From Methanomassiliicoccaceae archaeon (lineage in GTDB: Archaea > Thermoplasmatota > Thermoplasmata > Methanomassiliicoccales > Methanomethylophilaceae): DNA of 64,000 nucleotides. Shown piece by piece: positions 8,236 through 18,099 of this stretch. The stretch is from the NCBI GenBank assembly GCA_003550345.1, contig PUJZ01000017.1, positions 1 through 64,000 of the forward strand. Direction: 5' to 3'. Numbering within the stretch: position 1 is the first letter of the stretch; every line of letters begins with the position of its first letter. The translations under genes were made by a program, and so were the position numbers. The notes under the pieces were generated by a model, which was not told the DNA's origin, did no database searches, and saw only the letters and a program-made list of their open reading frames with translations.

Positions 8236-9292
8236 GAAGGTGCGCGTCACCTTGTGGGGGAGCAGCCACGGACCGTATGTGGGCTGCGTGCTCCAAGGGC
8301 TGCGGGGCGGTCTGGGCCTCGACGACAAGGCCATCGCCGCGGAGATGGCCCTGCGCCGGCCCAGCGCGGGGATCGGAACGGAGCGGAGGGAGGCGGATGA
8401 GGTCATCATCGCCTCCGGCGAGACGGGGGGGTTCAGCAACGGCGACCCCATATCCATAATGATAGCCAACAAGGACATCAGGAGCGGCGATTACCATCAG
8501 TTCCGCAGCCGCCCCCGCCCCGGCCATGCCGACCTCACCGCCCTGCTGCGCAACCCGCATCATGATGTCAGGGGAGGGGGCATGTTCTCGGGGAGGATGA
8601 CGGCCCCGTTGGTGGCCGCGGGGGCCATATGCGGCCTGGCTTTGAAGGAGGAGGGCGTCGAGGTCGCTGGGTTCACGCGCGCCATCGGAGGCGTGGAGGA
8701 CCCGGAGCCGCGGTCGTTGGCGGAGGCGCGCGCGTCGCGGAGGCACCCCACCCGGGCCTGCGACGAATCCTTGGACTTCGCATTCATGGAGGCGGTGAAG
8801 GCACGGTCGGAGGAGGGTGACAGCCTGGGGGGCGTGGTGGAGTGCCGCATCGAAGGGCTGCCCGCCGGCGTGGGCGAGCCTTGGTTCGACAGCTTCGACG
8901 GATGTCTCGCCAAGGCGATGTTCTCCATACCGGCGATGCGCGCCTTCGAGATCGGCGAAGGCATAGAGTCATCGCGCATCAGCGGTTCGCAGAACAACGA
9001 CCCCTTCGTCTTCCAGGACGGTCAGCTGCTCACCGCCACCAACCGCCATGGCGGCGTGCTCGGCGGGATAAGCAGCGGGATGCCGTTGGCCTTCCGCTGC
9101 TTCTTCAAGCCCACCCCGTCGATATCGGTCACGCAGAGAACGGTCGACCTGGAGACCCTTGACAATGTGGAGATCTCCATCGGAGGTAGGCACGACCCCT
9201 GCATAGTGCCCCGGGCGGTGGCGGTGGTGGAGGCCATGGCGAGGATCGTCGCCTTGGACATGCTGGAAAGAGGTGGATTCATTGGAGATTGA
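8219..9292 (+). CDS. aroC: Chorismate synthase
   Basis: 357 residues from the ATG at 8219, which has a GAGGAGG ribosome site 6 bases upstream; the GTG at 8195 in the track has none. It makes chorismate from EPSP using reduced flavin. Signatures are GSSHGPYVGC with the catalytic His, RPSAGIGTERREADEV, FRSRPRPGHADL, RGGGMFSGR, and GGISSGMPLAFRCFFKPTPSI near the C-terminus. It overlaps aroA by 17 bases and tyrA by about 20. Confidence 0.96.
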   Translation: MNSMGEKVRVTLWGSSHGPYVGCVLQGLRGGLGLDDKAIAAEMALRRPSAGIGTERREADEVIIASGETGGFSNGDPISIMIANKDIRSGDYHQFRSRPRPGHADLTALLRNPHHDVRGGGMFSGRMTAPLVAAGAICGLALKEEGVEVAGFTRAIGGVEDPEPRSLAEARASRRHPTRACDESLDFAFMEAVKARSEEGDSLGGVVECRIEGLPAGVGEPWFDSFDGCLAKAMFSIPAMRAFEIGEGIESSRISGSQNNDPFVFQDGQLLTATNRHGGVLGGISSGMPLAFRCFFKPTPSISVTQRTVDLETLDNVEISIGGRHDPCIVPRAVAVVEAMARIVALDMLERGGFIGD

Positions 9293-10334
9293 CTCCCTGC
9301 GAAGAAGGATAGCGGAGCTGGACCGCGAGATAATGGAGACCGTGGGCAAGAGGATCGAGGTGGCCAAGGAGATCGGCGCCTGGAAGATCCAGCACGACCG
9401 CGAGATCAGGGACCTTGACGTGGAGGCGGCGGTCATCGACCGCTACGTCTCCGCGGGCGGGGACAACGGCATCAGCCCGAGGACGTCCCGCGAGCTGGCG
9501 GTTGCGCTCATAAGGGAGGCGGTGGACGTTCAGGCCGCCCTGCCGCGCAAGGGCGAGGGGAAGGACGTGCTGATACTGGGGGGCACCGGCAAGATGGGCA
9601 GATGGCTGGCCGGATTCCTCGAGGGCAACGGCCACCGGGTGACGTCGGTGGGGAGCAGAGGGCCCCCCATCGAGGAGCTGGTCCCCGGTCAGGACGTCAT
9701 CATAATATCCACGCCCATATCAAGCATCGGCGGGATATTGGACGAGCTCTCCGCGCTCGCGCCCGATTCGCTGATATTCGACCTCTCCTCCCTGAAATCC
9801 CCCTTCATCGATCGGTTGAAGAGCATGTCCGGGAGCATGAGGATATGCTCCGTCCATCCCATGTTCGGACCTTCGATACCCTCTATGTACGACCGGAACG
9901 TCATCTTCTGCGACTGCGGGAACGAGGCCGCTGTCCTGGAGGCGATGTCACTGTTCAAAGGCCACGGGGCCAACCTGCTGCGGCTTCCGGTGGAGGAGCA
10001 CGACCGCCGCATGTCCTATGTGCTGGGGATGAGCCACGCGGTGAACATCGCCTTCTTCACCGCGCTGGTGGACAGCGGCCTCTCCTTCCAAGAGCTGGAC
10101 GAGGCCGCCTCGACCACGTTCAGCAAGATGGCGGATGGCGCGGCGGAGGTGGCGCGGGAGAACCCTCTGCTCTATTATGAGATCCAGAACCTGAACGATA
10201 CCGCCAAGGTGACCTGGTCCCGCTTCATGCATGCGGTGGACAAGGTCATGGACGCTTCGCTCGACGATGAGCCGGACAAGTTCGTGGAGATAATGGAAAG
10301 GGGAAGGGAGTTCTTCGATGCTCAGTCCAGATAG
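9273..10334 (+). CDS. tyrA: Chorismate mutase / prephenate dehydrogenase fusion (T-protein)
   Basis: 353 residues from GTG 9273; TTG 9282, with GAGGTGG just upstream, is an equally good start. Residues about 1-90 are an AroQ-type chorismate mutase with its main ligands present: LRRRIAELD, the [14 protein letters not shown] helix, and a Glu in DVEAAVIDR. From about residue 94 comes the dehydrogenase: NAD loop [23 protein letters not shown], and SVHPMFGPS. It converts chorismate through prephenate to 4-hydroxyphenylpyruvate. It ends the operon with a TAG stop, rare in this window, and overlaps the 3' end of ilvD by 13 bases. Confidence 0.92.
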   Translation: MDSLEIDSLRRRIAELDREIMETVGKRIEVAKEIGAWKIQHDREIRDLDVEAAVIDRYVSAGGDNGISPRTSRELAVALIREAVDVQAALPRKGEGKDVLILGGTGKMGRWLAGFLEGNGHRVTSVGSRGPPIEELVPGQDVIIISTPISSIGGILDELSALAPDSLIFDLSSLKSPFIDRLKSMSGSMRICSVHPMFGPSIPSMYDRNVIFCDCGNEAAVLEAMSLFKGHGANLLRLPVEEHDRRMSYVLGMSHAVNIAFFTALVDSGLSFQELDEAASTTFSKMADGAAEVARENPLLYYEIQNLNDTAKVTWSRFMHAVDKVMDASLDDEPDKFVEIMERGREFFDAQSR

Positions 10335-11971
10335 GCCCCCTTCGAGGCGCTCTGCACCAGCTGCTGGTACTTCTTGAGCACGCCGCGGGGCGCCTTGTCC
10401 GGAGGGACGGCGGCGGCCAGCCGGGCGGAGATCTCCTCGTCGCTGAGCTCGACATCGAGGCGGCGGGAGGGGATGTCTATGCTTATCGAGTCCCCGTCGC
10501 GGAGGGCCGCTATCGGGCCCAGGTCATAGGCCTCGGGGCAGACATGGCCTATGCTGCCCCCTCTGGTGGCCCCGGAGAAACGGCCGTCGGTGATCAACGC
10601 CACGCTCTCCGATAGGCCCATGCCGGCGATCAGGCTGGTGGGGGAGAGCATCTCTGGCATCCCGGGGGCGCCCTTCGGCCCTTCGTAACGGATGACCAGC
10701 ACCATCCCCTCCTCCACCTCGCCGTTCATGATGGAGTCCATGGCCTCCTGCTCGGAGTCGTAGACCTTGGCCCGGCCGCTGAAGCGCAGCATCGAGTCGC
10801 TGACAGCGGACTGCTTGACCACCGACCCCTCGGGGGCGAGGTTGCCTTTGAGCACCGCTATGCCGCCCTCGGCATGATACGGACGGTCCAAGGGGCGCAG
10901 CACCTCCTCGTCCTTGACCGCTGAGCGGGCTGCTATCTCAGTGAGGGAGGGGCCGCTGACGGTGGGGGCGTCCTCCAGGAGGGGGAGGAGGCGGTTGAGC
11001 ACCGCCGGCACCCCCCCTGCCTCCTCCAGGTCGCGCATGTGATAGGGCCCCCCCGGCCTGAGGCTGGTTATATGCGGTATCTGGCGGGATATGGAGTCGA
11101 AGAGGCCGAGGTCCATCTCCACCCCGAACTCCCGGGCGATGGCGGGGATGTGCAACGCGGTGTTGGTGGACCCGCCTATGGCCATGTCCACCCGCACCGC
11201 GTTCCGTATGGACGCCTCGCCGACTATCGACCGGGGGGACACCCCGTTCTTGGCCAGCTCGACCATCCTCCTGCCGCTCTCCCGCGCCAGCTCCAGCTTC
11301 CTCGGGTCGTTGGCCATCATGGTGCCGCAGCCCTCCAGGCTGAGGCCGAGGACCTCGGTGAGGCAGGCCATGGTGTTGGCGGTGAAGAGGCCGGAGCAGC
11401 TCCCCTCCCCCGGGCAGGCGGCGCATTCGGCGCTGTGCACCGCGGCCTCGTCGAGCTTGCCGGCGCGGTGCTGCCCCAGGGCCTCGAAGACCGTCTGCAG
11501 GTCGGCGGGCTCACCGTCGAGGAGGCCGGCCTCCATCGGCCCTCCGGTGACGATGACCGCGGGCACGTCCATGCGGCCGGCGGCCATCAGCATGCCCGGG
11601 GTGATCTTGTCGCAGTTGGTGACGCCCACCCAGCCGTCCAGGGAGTGGGACTGGACCATCACCTCGCAGCAGTCGGCTATCGTCTCCCGCGACACCAGCG
11701 AATAACGCATCCCCTGATGCCCCATGGCGATGCCGTCGCAGACCCCCGGCACGCCGAAGGTGAAGGCCACGCCGCCCGCCTCCTCGATGCCCTCGCGCAC
11801 CGCGTCGGCGATGCGGTCGAGGTGCACATGGCCGGGGACGATGTCGTTCCAGGAGTTGGCGATGCCGATGAACGGTTTGGCGAAGTCCTCGTCGCTGAGG
11901 CCGGTGGCCCGCAGCAGGCTGCGCGACGGCGCCTTGTCCAGGCCGGTCTTGATCTTGTCGCTCCTCATCAT
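10322..11971 (-). CDS. ilvD: Dihydroxy-acid dehydratase
   Basis: 549 residues. It dehydrates 2,3-dihydroxy-3-methyl acids in valine, leucine and isoleucine synthesis and holds an iron-sulfur cluster. The N-terminal region reads [13 protein letters not shown]; cluster cysteines lie in NCDKITPGM and [10 protein letters not shown]; the C-terminal domain has [21 protein letters not shown]. Other branched-chain genes are not adjacent. Upstream of the ATG lies an AT-rich stretch with a TATA-like sequence near 12005-12015 on the minus strand. Confidence 0.95.
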   Translation of the reverse strand: MMRSDKIKTGLDKAPSRSLLRATGLSDEDFAKPFIGIANSWNDIVPGHVHLDRIADAVREGIEEAGGVAFTFGVPGVCDGIAMGHQGMRYSLVSRETIADCCEVMVQSHSLDGWVGVTNCDKITPGMLMAAGRMDVPAVIVTGGPMEAGLLDGEPADLQTVFEALGQHRAGKLDEAAVHSAECAACPGEGSCSGLFTANTMACLTEVLGLSLEGCGTMMANDPRKLELARESGRRMVELAKNGVSPRSIVGEASIRNAVRVDMAIGGSTNTALHIPAIAREFGVEMDLGLFDSISRQIPHITSLRPGGPYHMRDLEEAGGVPAVLNRLLPLLEDAPTVSGPSLTEIAARSAVKDEEVLRPLDRPYHAEGGIAVLKGNLAPEGSVVKQSAVSDSMLRFSGRAKVYDSEQEAMDSIMNGEVEEGMVLVIRYEGPKGAPGMPEMLSPTSLIAGMGLSESVALITDGRFSGATRGGSIGHVCPEAYDLGPIAALRDGDSISIDIPSRRLDVELSDEEISARLAAAVPPDKAPRGVLKKYQQLVQSASKGAYLD

Positions 11972-12063
11972 GCTACCTCTGCGAGGAGAGGGGATGATGA
12001 ATGAGGATTAATAACTTGGGAAGAAGAGATGGTTTGTGTTAAGGGAGACTCGTGGAGTCAGTT

Positions 12064-12378
12064 TCAGGTGCTGCGGAGGACGATCTCGATGTTGACGCCA
12101 TCGGGGACCTGTATCCTCATCAGCTGGCGGAGCGCGCGCTCGTCCGCGTCGAGGTCGATGAGCCTCTTGTGGATGCGCATCTCCCAACGGTCCCATGTCT
12201 CCGTCCCCTCTCCGTCGGGGCTCTTGCGGCACGGGACCTTTAGCTTCTTGGTGGGCAGCGGGACCGGGCCGCGTATGGCGACGCCCGTCCTCGTGGATAT
12301 GCCACGGATCTGGGTGCATACGCTGTCGACCTTCTCCGGGTCGGTGCCGCTGAGTGAAATCCTAGCTCGCTGTGACAT
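12064..12378 (-). CDS. rpsJ: 30S ribosomal protein S10
   Basis: 104 residues. It starts [13 protein letters not shown] and has the S10 core [20 protein letters not shown] and [10 protein letters not shown], ending GVNIEIVL. It is the last gene of the archaeal str operon order S12-S7-EF2-EF1A-S10, lying 36 bases downstream of the EF-1A stop. Confidence 0.97.
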   Translation of the reverse strand: MSQRARISLSGTDPEKVDSVCTQIRGISTRTGVAIRGPVPLPTKKLKVPCRKSPDGEGTETWDRWEMRIHKRLIDLDADERALRQLMRIQVPDGVNIEIVLRST

Positions 12379-12414
12379 GTTCTACCCCGAATATAAAAAG
12401 GGAAGGGAGGTGTT

Positions 12415-13683
12415 TCACCTCTTTTCGATGTCGACGCACATGCCGGCGGCGACGGTCTGTCCCATGTCCCTGATGGCGAACCTGCCCAGCTGGGGGAACT
12501 CCTTGGCGTTCTCGATGACCATGGGCCGGGTGGGCTCCACCCTGACCAGGGCGATGTCGCCGGTCTTCAGGAACTGCGGGTTCTCCTCCTTCGGCTGGCC
12601 GGTCTTGGGGTCGATGGTCTTGATGAGCTCGACGAACCTGCAGGCCACCTGGGCGGTGTGGCAGTGGAACACCGGGGTGTAACCGATGGTTATCACCGAG
12701 GGGTGGTTCAGCACTGCGATCTGCGCGGTGAAGGACTTGGCGACGGTCGGAGGGTTGTCCACCGGGCCGGCTACGTCTCCCCTGCGCACATCGTTCTTGG
12801 CGATGTTCCTCACGTTGAAGCCGACGTTGTCGCCGGGCTCCGCCTTGGGGAGGACCTCGTGGTGCATCTCGATGCTCTTGACCTCGCCCACCTTGTTGGA
12901 GGGCTGGAAGGAAATCTTCATGTTGGGCTTCAGCACACCGGTCTCCACACGTCCCACGGGGACGGTGCCGATGCCGGTGATGGTGTAGACGTCCTGAATG
13001 GGCATCCTCAGGGGCTTGTCCACGGGCCTGTCGGTCTCCTTGAAGTCGTCCAGGGCCTGGAGGACCGTCTTCCCCTTGTACCAGGGCGTCTTGTCGGACA
13101 GTTTCGCCACGTTGTCGCCGGTGAGGGCGGAGGCGGGTATGAACGGCACGGTGTCGGGCTTGGCGCCCACCATGGCCAGGAGCTTGGAGGTGGCGGCCTT
13201 GACCTCGTTGAACTTCGCCTCGTCGAAGTCGACGGCGTCCATCTTGTTGACCACGATGATGATCTGCTTGACGCCGAGGGTGGTGGCCAGGAACACGTGC
13301 TCCTTGGTCTGCGCCTGCGGGCCCTCGATGGCCGAGACGGTGATGATCGCGCAGTCGGCCTGGCTGGTGCCGGTGATCATGTTCTTGACGAAGTCGCGGT
13401 GACCAGGGGCGTCGATGACGGTGAAGAAGTACTTGTCGGTGTAGAACTTCTTGTGGGCGACGTCGATGGTGACGCCGCGCTCCCTCTCCTCCTTCAGTCC
13501 GTCCATGACCCAGGCGAAATAGAAGGAGCCTTTGCCCTTCTCAGCGGCCTGTTTCTTGAACTTCTCGACGATGTGGGGCTCTATGGCTCCGGTCTCGAGT
13601 AGTAACCTGCCCACCAGGGTGGACTTTCCATGGTCGACGTGACCGATAACTACCATGTTGATATGGGGCTTGTCTGCTGCCAT
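12415..13683 (-). CDS. tuf: Translation elongation factor EF-1 alpha
   Basis: 422 residues, a GTPase that delivers aminoacyl-tRNA to the ribosome. G motifs are GHVDHGKST (residues 13-21), DAPGHRDF and NKMD. It is followed by two beta-barrel domains with [11 protein letters not shown] and [14 protein letters not shown]. Only one copy is seen. It lies in the str operon, 82 bases after EF-2. Confidence 0.98.
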   Translation of the reverse strand: MAADKPHINMVVIGHVDHGKSTLVGRLLLETGAIEPHIVEKFKKQAAEKGKGSFYFAWVMDGLKEERERGVTIDVAHKKFYTDKYFFTVIDAPGHRDFVKNMITGTSQADCAIITVSAIEGPQAQTKEHVFLATTLGVKQIIIVVNKMDAVDFDEAKFNEVKAATSKLLAMVGAKPDTVPFIPASALTGDNVAKLSDKTPWYKGKTVLQALDDFKETDRPVDKPLRMPIQDVYTITGIGTVPVGRVETGVLKPNMKISFQPSNKVGEVKSIEMHHEVLPKAEPGDNVGFNVRNIAKNDVRRGDVAGPVDNPPTVAKSFTAQIAVLNHPSVITIGYTPVFHCHTAQVACRFVELIKTIDPKTGQPKEENPQFLKTGDIALVRVEPTRPMVIENAKEFPQLGRFAIRDMGQTVAAGMCVDIEKR

Positions 13684-13765
13684 TTCTTTTCCTCCTACTG
13701 TTGATAACTCAATACGAGTCTTGGATTCTTTTTCACCATACTATCTTTCTTATTTAAGCTTACCT

Positions 13766-15961
13766 TCATGCGGAGTAGTAGTTGGCATCGTATGGCTCTG
13801 GGTTGAGCCCCTTCCTCTGCCTTATCTCCTTCACCACCTGAGGCTGCAGCTCCCCGGGCAACGTGACGAAGCCCGAGTTCTCGGTGGACCACAGCGCCCG
13901 GCCCTGCGTGGCGCCGCGGACGGCGCTGGCGAAGCCGAACATCTCCGCCACCGGGGTGACGGCGGTGACCACGGCGTCGGCGCCGTCCTGGCCCATCTCC
14001 TCGATGACTCCGCGCCGGGACTGGACCTCCCTCACCGCATCGCCCATGAAGTCCTGGGGCACGTTGATGAAGACCTTCTGCACCGGCTCGGTGAGGACCC
14101 TGCCCGCCTGGCACATGGCGCCGTAGATGCCCGACCTCACCGCCGGTATGACCTGCGCCGGGCCGCGGTGGATGGTGTCCTCGTGCAGCTTGGCGTCCAT
14201 GAGCTTGACCTTGACGCCGCTGACCCTCTCGGCCGCCAGCGGCCCGACGGTCATGGCCTCCTCGAAGGCCTGCTTGATGAGCTCCATCGTCTCGTGCAGG
14301 TACTGGATCCCCTTGGTGTTGTCGAAGAGGGCGTTGTCGTCCTTGAACAAGACGATGCCCTTGGCCTCCTCCTTGTCCATGCCCATCTCCACCAGCTGGC
14401 GGGCGACGGCCTTGGGGTCCTTGATCTTGCCCTGGGGGAGCTCGTTGGACTTGATCGCCTTGGCGATCTCGGGCTCCAGCGGCTCCACGACGATGTAGAA
14501 CTTGTTGTGCTTGTTGGGGGACTTGCCCTCGAAGGGCCCCGCCCTCTTGGCCACCGACTCGCGGTAGACGACGATGGGCGGCGATGCGATTATGTCCACC
14601 CCGTGCTCGTTGGTGATGCGGTACTCGGTGATCTCCAGGTGGAGCTCGCCCATCCCGGACATCAGGTGCTCGCCGGTCTCGTTGTTGATCTCGATGTTCA
14701 GCGAGGGGTCGGCCTTGGCCACCGAGCGCAGGAGCTCCACCAGCTTGGGGAGGTCCTTCATGTGCTTGGCCTCTATGGCCTTGGTGACCACCGGCTCGGA
14801 GTAATGGGTGATCTTCTCGAAGGGCTCCATCTCCTTCAGGGTGGACACCGTCGAGCCGGACACCGCGTCCTTGAGGCCGGTCACGGCGACGATGTTGCCG
14901 GCGCAGCAGCTCTCCACGGGGATGCGGTCGGCGCCCACGGCGAGGGCCACGGTCTGCACCCTCTGCTGGTTGGGCATCCCGGACACCCAGAGGCTCTGGC
15001 CCTTCTTCACCGTCCCGGAGAACAGCCTTCCCACCGCCACCTCTCCGGCGTGGGGGTCGATGATGATCTTGTTCACCATCAGCGCCACGTCCCCGTTCGG
15101 GTCGCAGTTGTACATCTGCGTGCCGATCTTGGAGTCGGTCTCCCCCTTCCAGATGATGGGGATCCTGATCTTCTGCGAGGTTACGGGGTCCCTGACGTGC
15201 TTGATGGTCATGTCGAGCACGACCTCATGCAGAGGCGATTTCTTGGACAGCTCCTTCTGCTTGCCGTTGACGCAGTAGTCGAAGACGTCCTTGAAGGTGA
15301 TGCCGCTCTTCTGCATGTAGGGGGCGGATATCGCCCAGTTGTTGTAGGCGGAGCCGAAGGCGACGGTGCCGTCCTCGACCTTGACCTGCCATTCCTTGTT
15401 GAGGGGCGCCGGCAGCTGGGTGGCGACGCGCTTGTTGAACTCGGTGATGATCTTGGTGAACTTCTCCATCATCGCCTCGGGGGTGACCTGGAGCTCGTTG
15501 ATGAGCCTGTCCACCTTGTTGATGAAGAGCATCGGCTTCACCCTCTCCTTGAGGGCCTGCCTGATGACCGTCTCCGTCTGGGGCATGACGCCCTCCACCG
15601 CGCAGGCGAGGATCAGCACACCGTCCAGGGCGCGCATGGCCCTGGTGACGTCCCCGCCGAAGTCGACGTGGCCGGGGGTGTCGATGAGGTTGATGAGGTA
15701 CTCCTTGCCGTTGTACTGGTGCACCATCGAGGCGTTGGCGGCGTTGATGGTTATGCCGCGGGCCTGCTCCTGCTCGTCGTAGTCCATGAACCGCTGCTTG
15801 CCAGCGAGCTCCTCCGACATCATGCCCGCCCCGGCGATCAGGTTGTCGCTGAGGGTGGTCTTGCCGTGGTCGATATGCGCCGCGGTCCCGATGTTGCGGA
15901 TGAACTCAGGCTTGTTCATCAGGAGCGTGGCCTTCTTGATGTTGTCCTCTTTCCTGCCCAT
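13766..15961 (-). CDS. fusA: Translation elongation factor EF-2
   Basis: 731 residues from the ATG at 15961; a GTG nine bases upstream (15970) is possible but less likely. This is the ribosomal translocase GTPase: AAHIDHGKTTL, DTPGHVDF and INKVDRL are present. Domain IV near the C-terminus contains DTIHRGPAQ, where the His is the predicted diphthamide site of archaeal and eukaryotic EF-2. The diphthamide biosynthesis genes are not in this window. Confidence 0.98.
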   Translation of the reverse strand: MGRKEDNIKKATLLMNKPEFIRNIGTAAHIDHGKTTLSDNLIAGAGMMSEELAGKQRFMDYDEQEQARGITINAANASMVHQYNGKEYLINLIDTPGHVDFGGDVTRAMRALDGVLILACAVEGVMPQTETVIRQALKERVKPMLFINKVDRLINELQVTPEAMMEKFTKIITEFNKRVATQLPAPLNKEWQVKVEDGTVAFGSAYNNWAISAPYMQKSGITFKDVFDYCVNGKQKELSKKSPLHEVVLDMTIKHVRDPVTSQKIRIPIIWKGETDSKIGTQMYNCDPNGDVALMVNKIIIDPHAGEVAVGRLFSGTVKKGQSLWVSGMPNQQRVQTVALAVGADRIPVESCCAGNIVAVTGLKDAVSGSTVSTLKEMEPFEKITHYSEPVVTKAIEAKHMKDLPKLVELLRSVAKADPSLNIEINNETGEHLMSGMGELHLEITEYRITNEHGVDIIASPPIVVYRESVAKRAGPFEGKSPNKHNKFYIVVEPLEPEIAKAIKSNELPQGKIKDPKAVARQLVEMGMDKEEAKGIVLFKDDNALFDNTKGIQYLHETMELIKQAFEEAMTVGPLAAERVSGVKVKLMDAKLHEDTIHRGPAQVIPAVRSGIYGAMCQAGRVLTEPVQKVFINVPQDFMGDAVREVQSRRGVIEEMGQDGADAVVTAVTPVAEMFGFASAVRGATQGRALWSTENSGFVTLPGELQPQVVKEIRQRKGLNPEPYDANYYSA

Positions 15962-15988
15962 GAGTATCACTTGACCTTGGGGGGGCGT

Positions 15989-16570
15989 TCACCTCGCCGA
16001 CTGGGCGACACGCTCTATCTCTTCCTTCTTGGACACGCCCTGGCTGTTCATATCGTTCTTGCTGCCGAGGATGAGCTCGTCGGCTATGCAGGCGGATACG
16101 GACTTCTTGTTCTTGAACGATGACCTTACCGCGCCGCGGCTGATGTTGCGCATGGCGATGTCGAGCCTCCGCGACGGCGATATGTCCACCGCCTTGGGGA
16201 CGGAGATGCCGCCGAACTGCAGGCGGGTGACCTCCTCGCGGGGGGCGGCGTTCTGCAGCGCCTCCACCAGCACCTGAACCGGGTTCTTCTTGGTCCTCTC
16301 GGCGATTATGTCGAACGCTTCAGATACCGCCTTGTAGGCCTTGGTCTTCTTGCCGGTGAAGTCCTCGGTGCGCATAACGTTGTTGATCAGCCTCTCGACG
16401 ATGTTGACCTTGGCCTTGCCGAACCAGCGGTTCGCGTGCTTCCCGCCGGAGTGGGGTATGTTCGTGGGGGTGAGGTCTATGTATTTGGCCAGGCCGCCAT
16501 CCTCGACGATGACCTCGGAGAGGTCGTACTTCCCGAAAACGAGAACGTCGCCATAAGTATTCTCAGACAT
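15989..16570 (-). CDS. rpsG: 30S ribosomal protein S7
   Basis: 193 residues, the archaeal length. The family landmarks are VERLINNVMRTEDFTGKKTKA, the NPVQVLVEALQNAAPREEV loop, DISPSRRLDIAMRN and a basic C-terminal tail. It follows S12 with a six-base gap. Confidence 0.97.
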   Translation of the reverse strand: MSENTYGDVLVFGKYDLSEVIVEDGGLAKYIDLTPTNIPHSGGKHANRWFGKAKVNIVERLINNVMRTEDFTGKKTKAYKAVSEAFDIIAERTKKNPVQVLVEALQNAAPREEVTRLQFGGISVPKAVDISPSRRLDIAMRNISRGAVRSSFKNKKSVSACIADELILGSKNDMNSQGVSKKEEIERVAQSAR

Positions 16571-16576
16571 TCACAA

Positions 16577-17005
16577 TCACCGTACCGGTTTCTCCTTCCG
16601 GCCCCTGACCATCTCGTTCAGGGACACCTCGTTCACCTTGATGACCTTGTAACGGACACCGGGGATGTCGCCGTATGAGCGGCCCATCCTGCCGCCGATG
16701 CCCTCCACCATCACCTCGTCGTGCTCGTCGATGAAGTTGATGGCGCCGTCGCCCACCGCGAAGGCGGTGATCTGACGGCCGTTCTTGATGAGCTGTATCT
16801 TGACGCACTTGCGGATGGCGGAGTTGGGCTGCTTGGCCTCGATGCCCACCTTCTCAAGGACGATGCCGCGGGCCTGGGCGGAGCCCTCCAGCGGGTCCGC
16901 CTTCTGCTTGGTCTTCATCATCCTTTTCTTGTACGCCCTGTCCTGCCATCGGAACTTCTGACGGTCGCTCGCCAGTTTCCTTGCGGTGTATAGACCTCTT
17001 CCCAC
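16577..17005 (-). CDS. rpsL: 30S ribosomal protein S12
   Basis: 142 residues, the archaeal/eukaryotic S23 type. It contains the decoding-centre stretch [15 protein letters not shown] and the [16 protein letters not shown] loop. First gene of the str operon; two candidate TATA elements lie upstream. Confidence 0.97.
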   Translation of the reverse strand: MGRGLYTARKLASDRQKFRWQDRAYKKRMMKTKQKADPLEGSAQARGIVLEKVGIEAKQPNSAIRKCVKIQLIKNGRQITAFAVGDGAINFIDEHDEVMVEGIGGRMGRSYGDIPGVRYKVIKVNEVSLNEMVRGRKEKPVR

Positions 17006-17100
17006 TGTTTCACCTCTATCTGAAGCGTTCTGCGATTCGTATTGTTGTATTAAAGGTTGATGGTTTTTTGGACCGCTTCAACCCTGATGGTCTAACTTGA

Positions 17101-17121
17101 GATAATATTAAAACCTTTTCC
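17101..17121 (-). promoter_or_regulatory. Promoter of the str operon
   Basis: On the minus strand GGAAAAGGTTTTAATATTATC has a BRE-like GAAAAGG followed by a TATA box, about 100 bases before the rpsL ATG. A second TATA-like element, CCTTTAATAC, lies at about 17049-17058, so tandem promoters or a regulated leader are possible. Confidence 0.5.
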
Positions 17122-17181
17122 AGCCCAGCCGAGGGCCAACAACGCCCCGCCGACAGCGCTCAACGGGGCCTCCGCCTGAGC

Positions 17182-17544
17182 TCACATCAGCTTCAGGTCG
17201 CCGGTGAGGCGGTCGATGAGGGCGTCCTCGGCGGGGCCGACGCCGATGCAGGTCACCGTACCCGGCGCCACCTCGGTGTGGCCCGCGTCAGAGACCACCG
17301 AGACGGTCACCCCGGCCGCGTCCGCCCTGGACTTGAGCTCGTAGAGCTGCGGCAGGTCCTTGAGCCGCAAGGCCACCTTCTTCTGCCCCTCCTCGTGCCA
17401 GGCCTTGAACCTCTTCTTGTCGCCCTTGCTGGAGGCGAGGGAGCAGTTCACCGCCGCATGGGCCACCTGCACCGCGGTCTTGCCCTTGGAGAGCTTGAGG
17501 TCGTCGCGGACGGCGATGACCATCTTGTAGCCGTAGGAGCTCAT
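17182..17544 (-). CDS. pth2: Peptidyl-tRNA hydrolase, Pth2 (archaeal/eukaryotic type)
   Basis: 120 residues. It recycles peptidyl-tRNA released from stalled ribosomes. The sequence matches Pth2 along its length: YKMVIAVRDDLKLSKGKTAVQVAHAA, WHEEGQKKVALRL, and DAGHTEVAPGTVTCIGVGPA near the C-terminus. It is a single gene upstream of, and on the same strand as, the str operon. Confidence 0.95.
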   Translation of the reverse strand: MSSYGYKMVIAVRDDLKLSKGKTAVQVAHAAVNCSLASSKGDKKRFKAWHEEGQKKVALRLKDLPQLYELKSRADAAGVTVSVVSDAGHTEVAPGTVTCIGVGPAEDALIDRLTGDLKLM

Positions 17545-17626
17545 CTGAATGCGTGAGCGCCGAGCACGTTAAAAGATTATCGTAGGTGGGAAGGCTTTTT
17601 CTACCGTTGCGGCGGATTCATCACCC

Positions 17627-18040
17627 ATGTTGGACATCGAGTACCGCCGCAAGATCGCCCTGGACCGACCTTTCGAGGAGAGCCGCAGGGACGTGCAGGA
17701 CTTCAGCGACTACCTCAACTCCCTGGTGGGCGAGGTCAAGTACGCCGGGGTCAGCGTGCGGCTGAGGGAGACCGAGCTGCCCGAAGGCTCCGCGGAGAGC
17801 AACGATGTTATGATCAACGGAAGGACGGTGGCGGAGATCCTCGACGGCCTCGACCTCGTGATACCCGCCTCCAAGGACTGCGGCACCTGCGCCGGCGCCT
17901 GCGACACCGGAGGCTGCGGCACCGCCGAGGAGGAGGACCGCGACCCCATGGACTGGAACCGCTCCATAATCGAGGACATACCCGACATAATCCTCAAGAA
18001 CGCCATATCCAAGGCCCTGGCCGACTCCCGCGGCGCCTGA
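17627..18040 (+). CDS. Unknown protein with a central Cys cluster (DUF2703-like?)
   Basis: 137 residues, not firmly recognised. The first 80 residues contain VRLRETELPEG and SNDVMINGRTVAEIL, which recall DUF2703 proteins. These are followed by CGTCAGACDTGGC (C-x2-C-x3-C-x4-C), able to bind a metal or an iron-sulfur cluster, and an acidic linker. The C-terminus is a short helix. It lies between pth2 (divergent) and tgtA (same strand, own promoter). Function unknown. Confidence 0.65.
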   Translation: MLDIEYRRKIALDRPFEESRRDVQDFSDYLNSLVGEVKYAGVSVRLRETELPEGSAESNDVMINGRTVAEILDGLDLVIPASKDCGTCAGACDTGGCGTAEEEDRDPMDWNRSIIEDIPDIILKNAISKALADSRGA

Positions 18041-18070
18041 GCTGGTCGCTGGCGCCCACGGCTATCACCA

Positions 18071-18076
18071 TTTATA
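18071..18076 (+). promoter_or_regulatory. TATA box of tgtA; leaderless start predicted
   Basis: TTTATA is centred 26 bases before the ATG at 18100, the usual archaeal TATA-to-start-site distance. This supports 18100 over the upstream ATG at 18088 as the translation start and suggests a leaderless mRNA. Confidence 0.5.
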
Positions 18077-18099
18077 CAGGGTAACCGATGGGGTCATCG

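Noticed and set aside
13655-16123. 822-residue plus-strand ORF opposite EF-2
   Set aside because: It is the antisense shadow of fusA in high-GC DNA: repetitive Leu/Gly/Asp/His composition, no family motif, no promoter.
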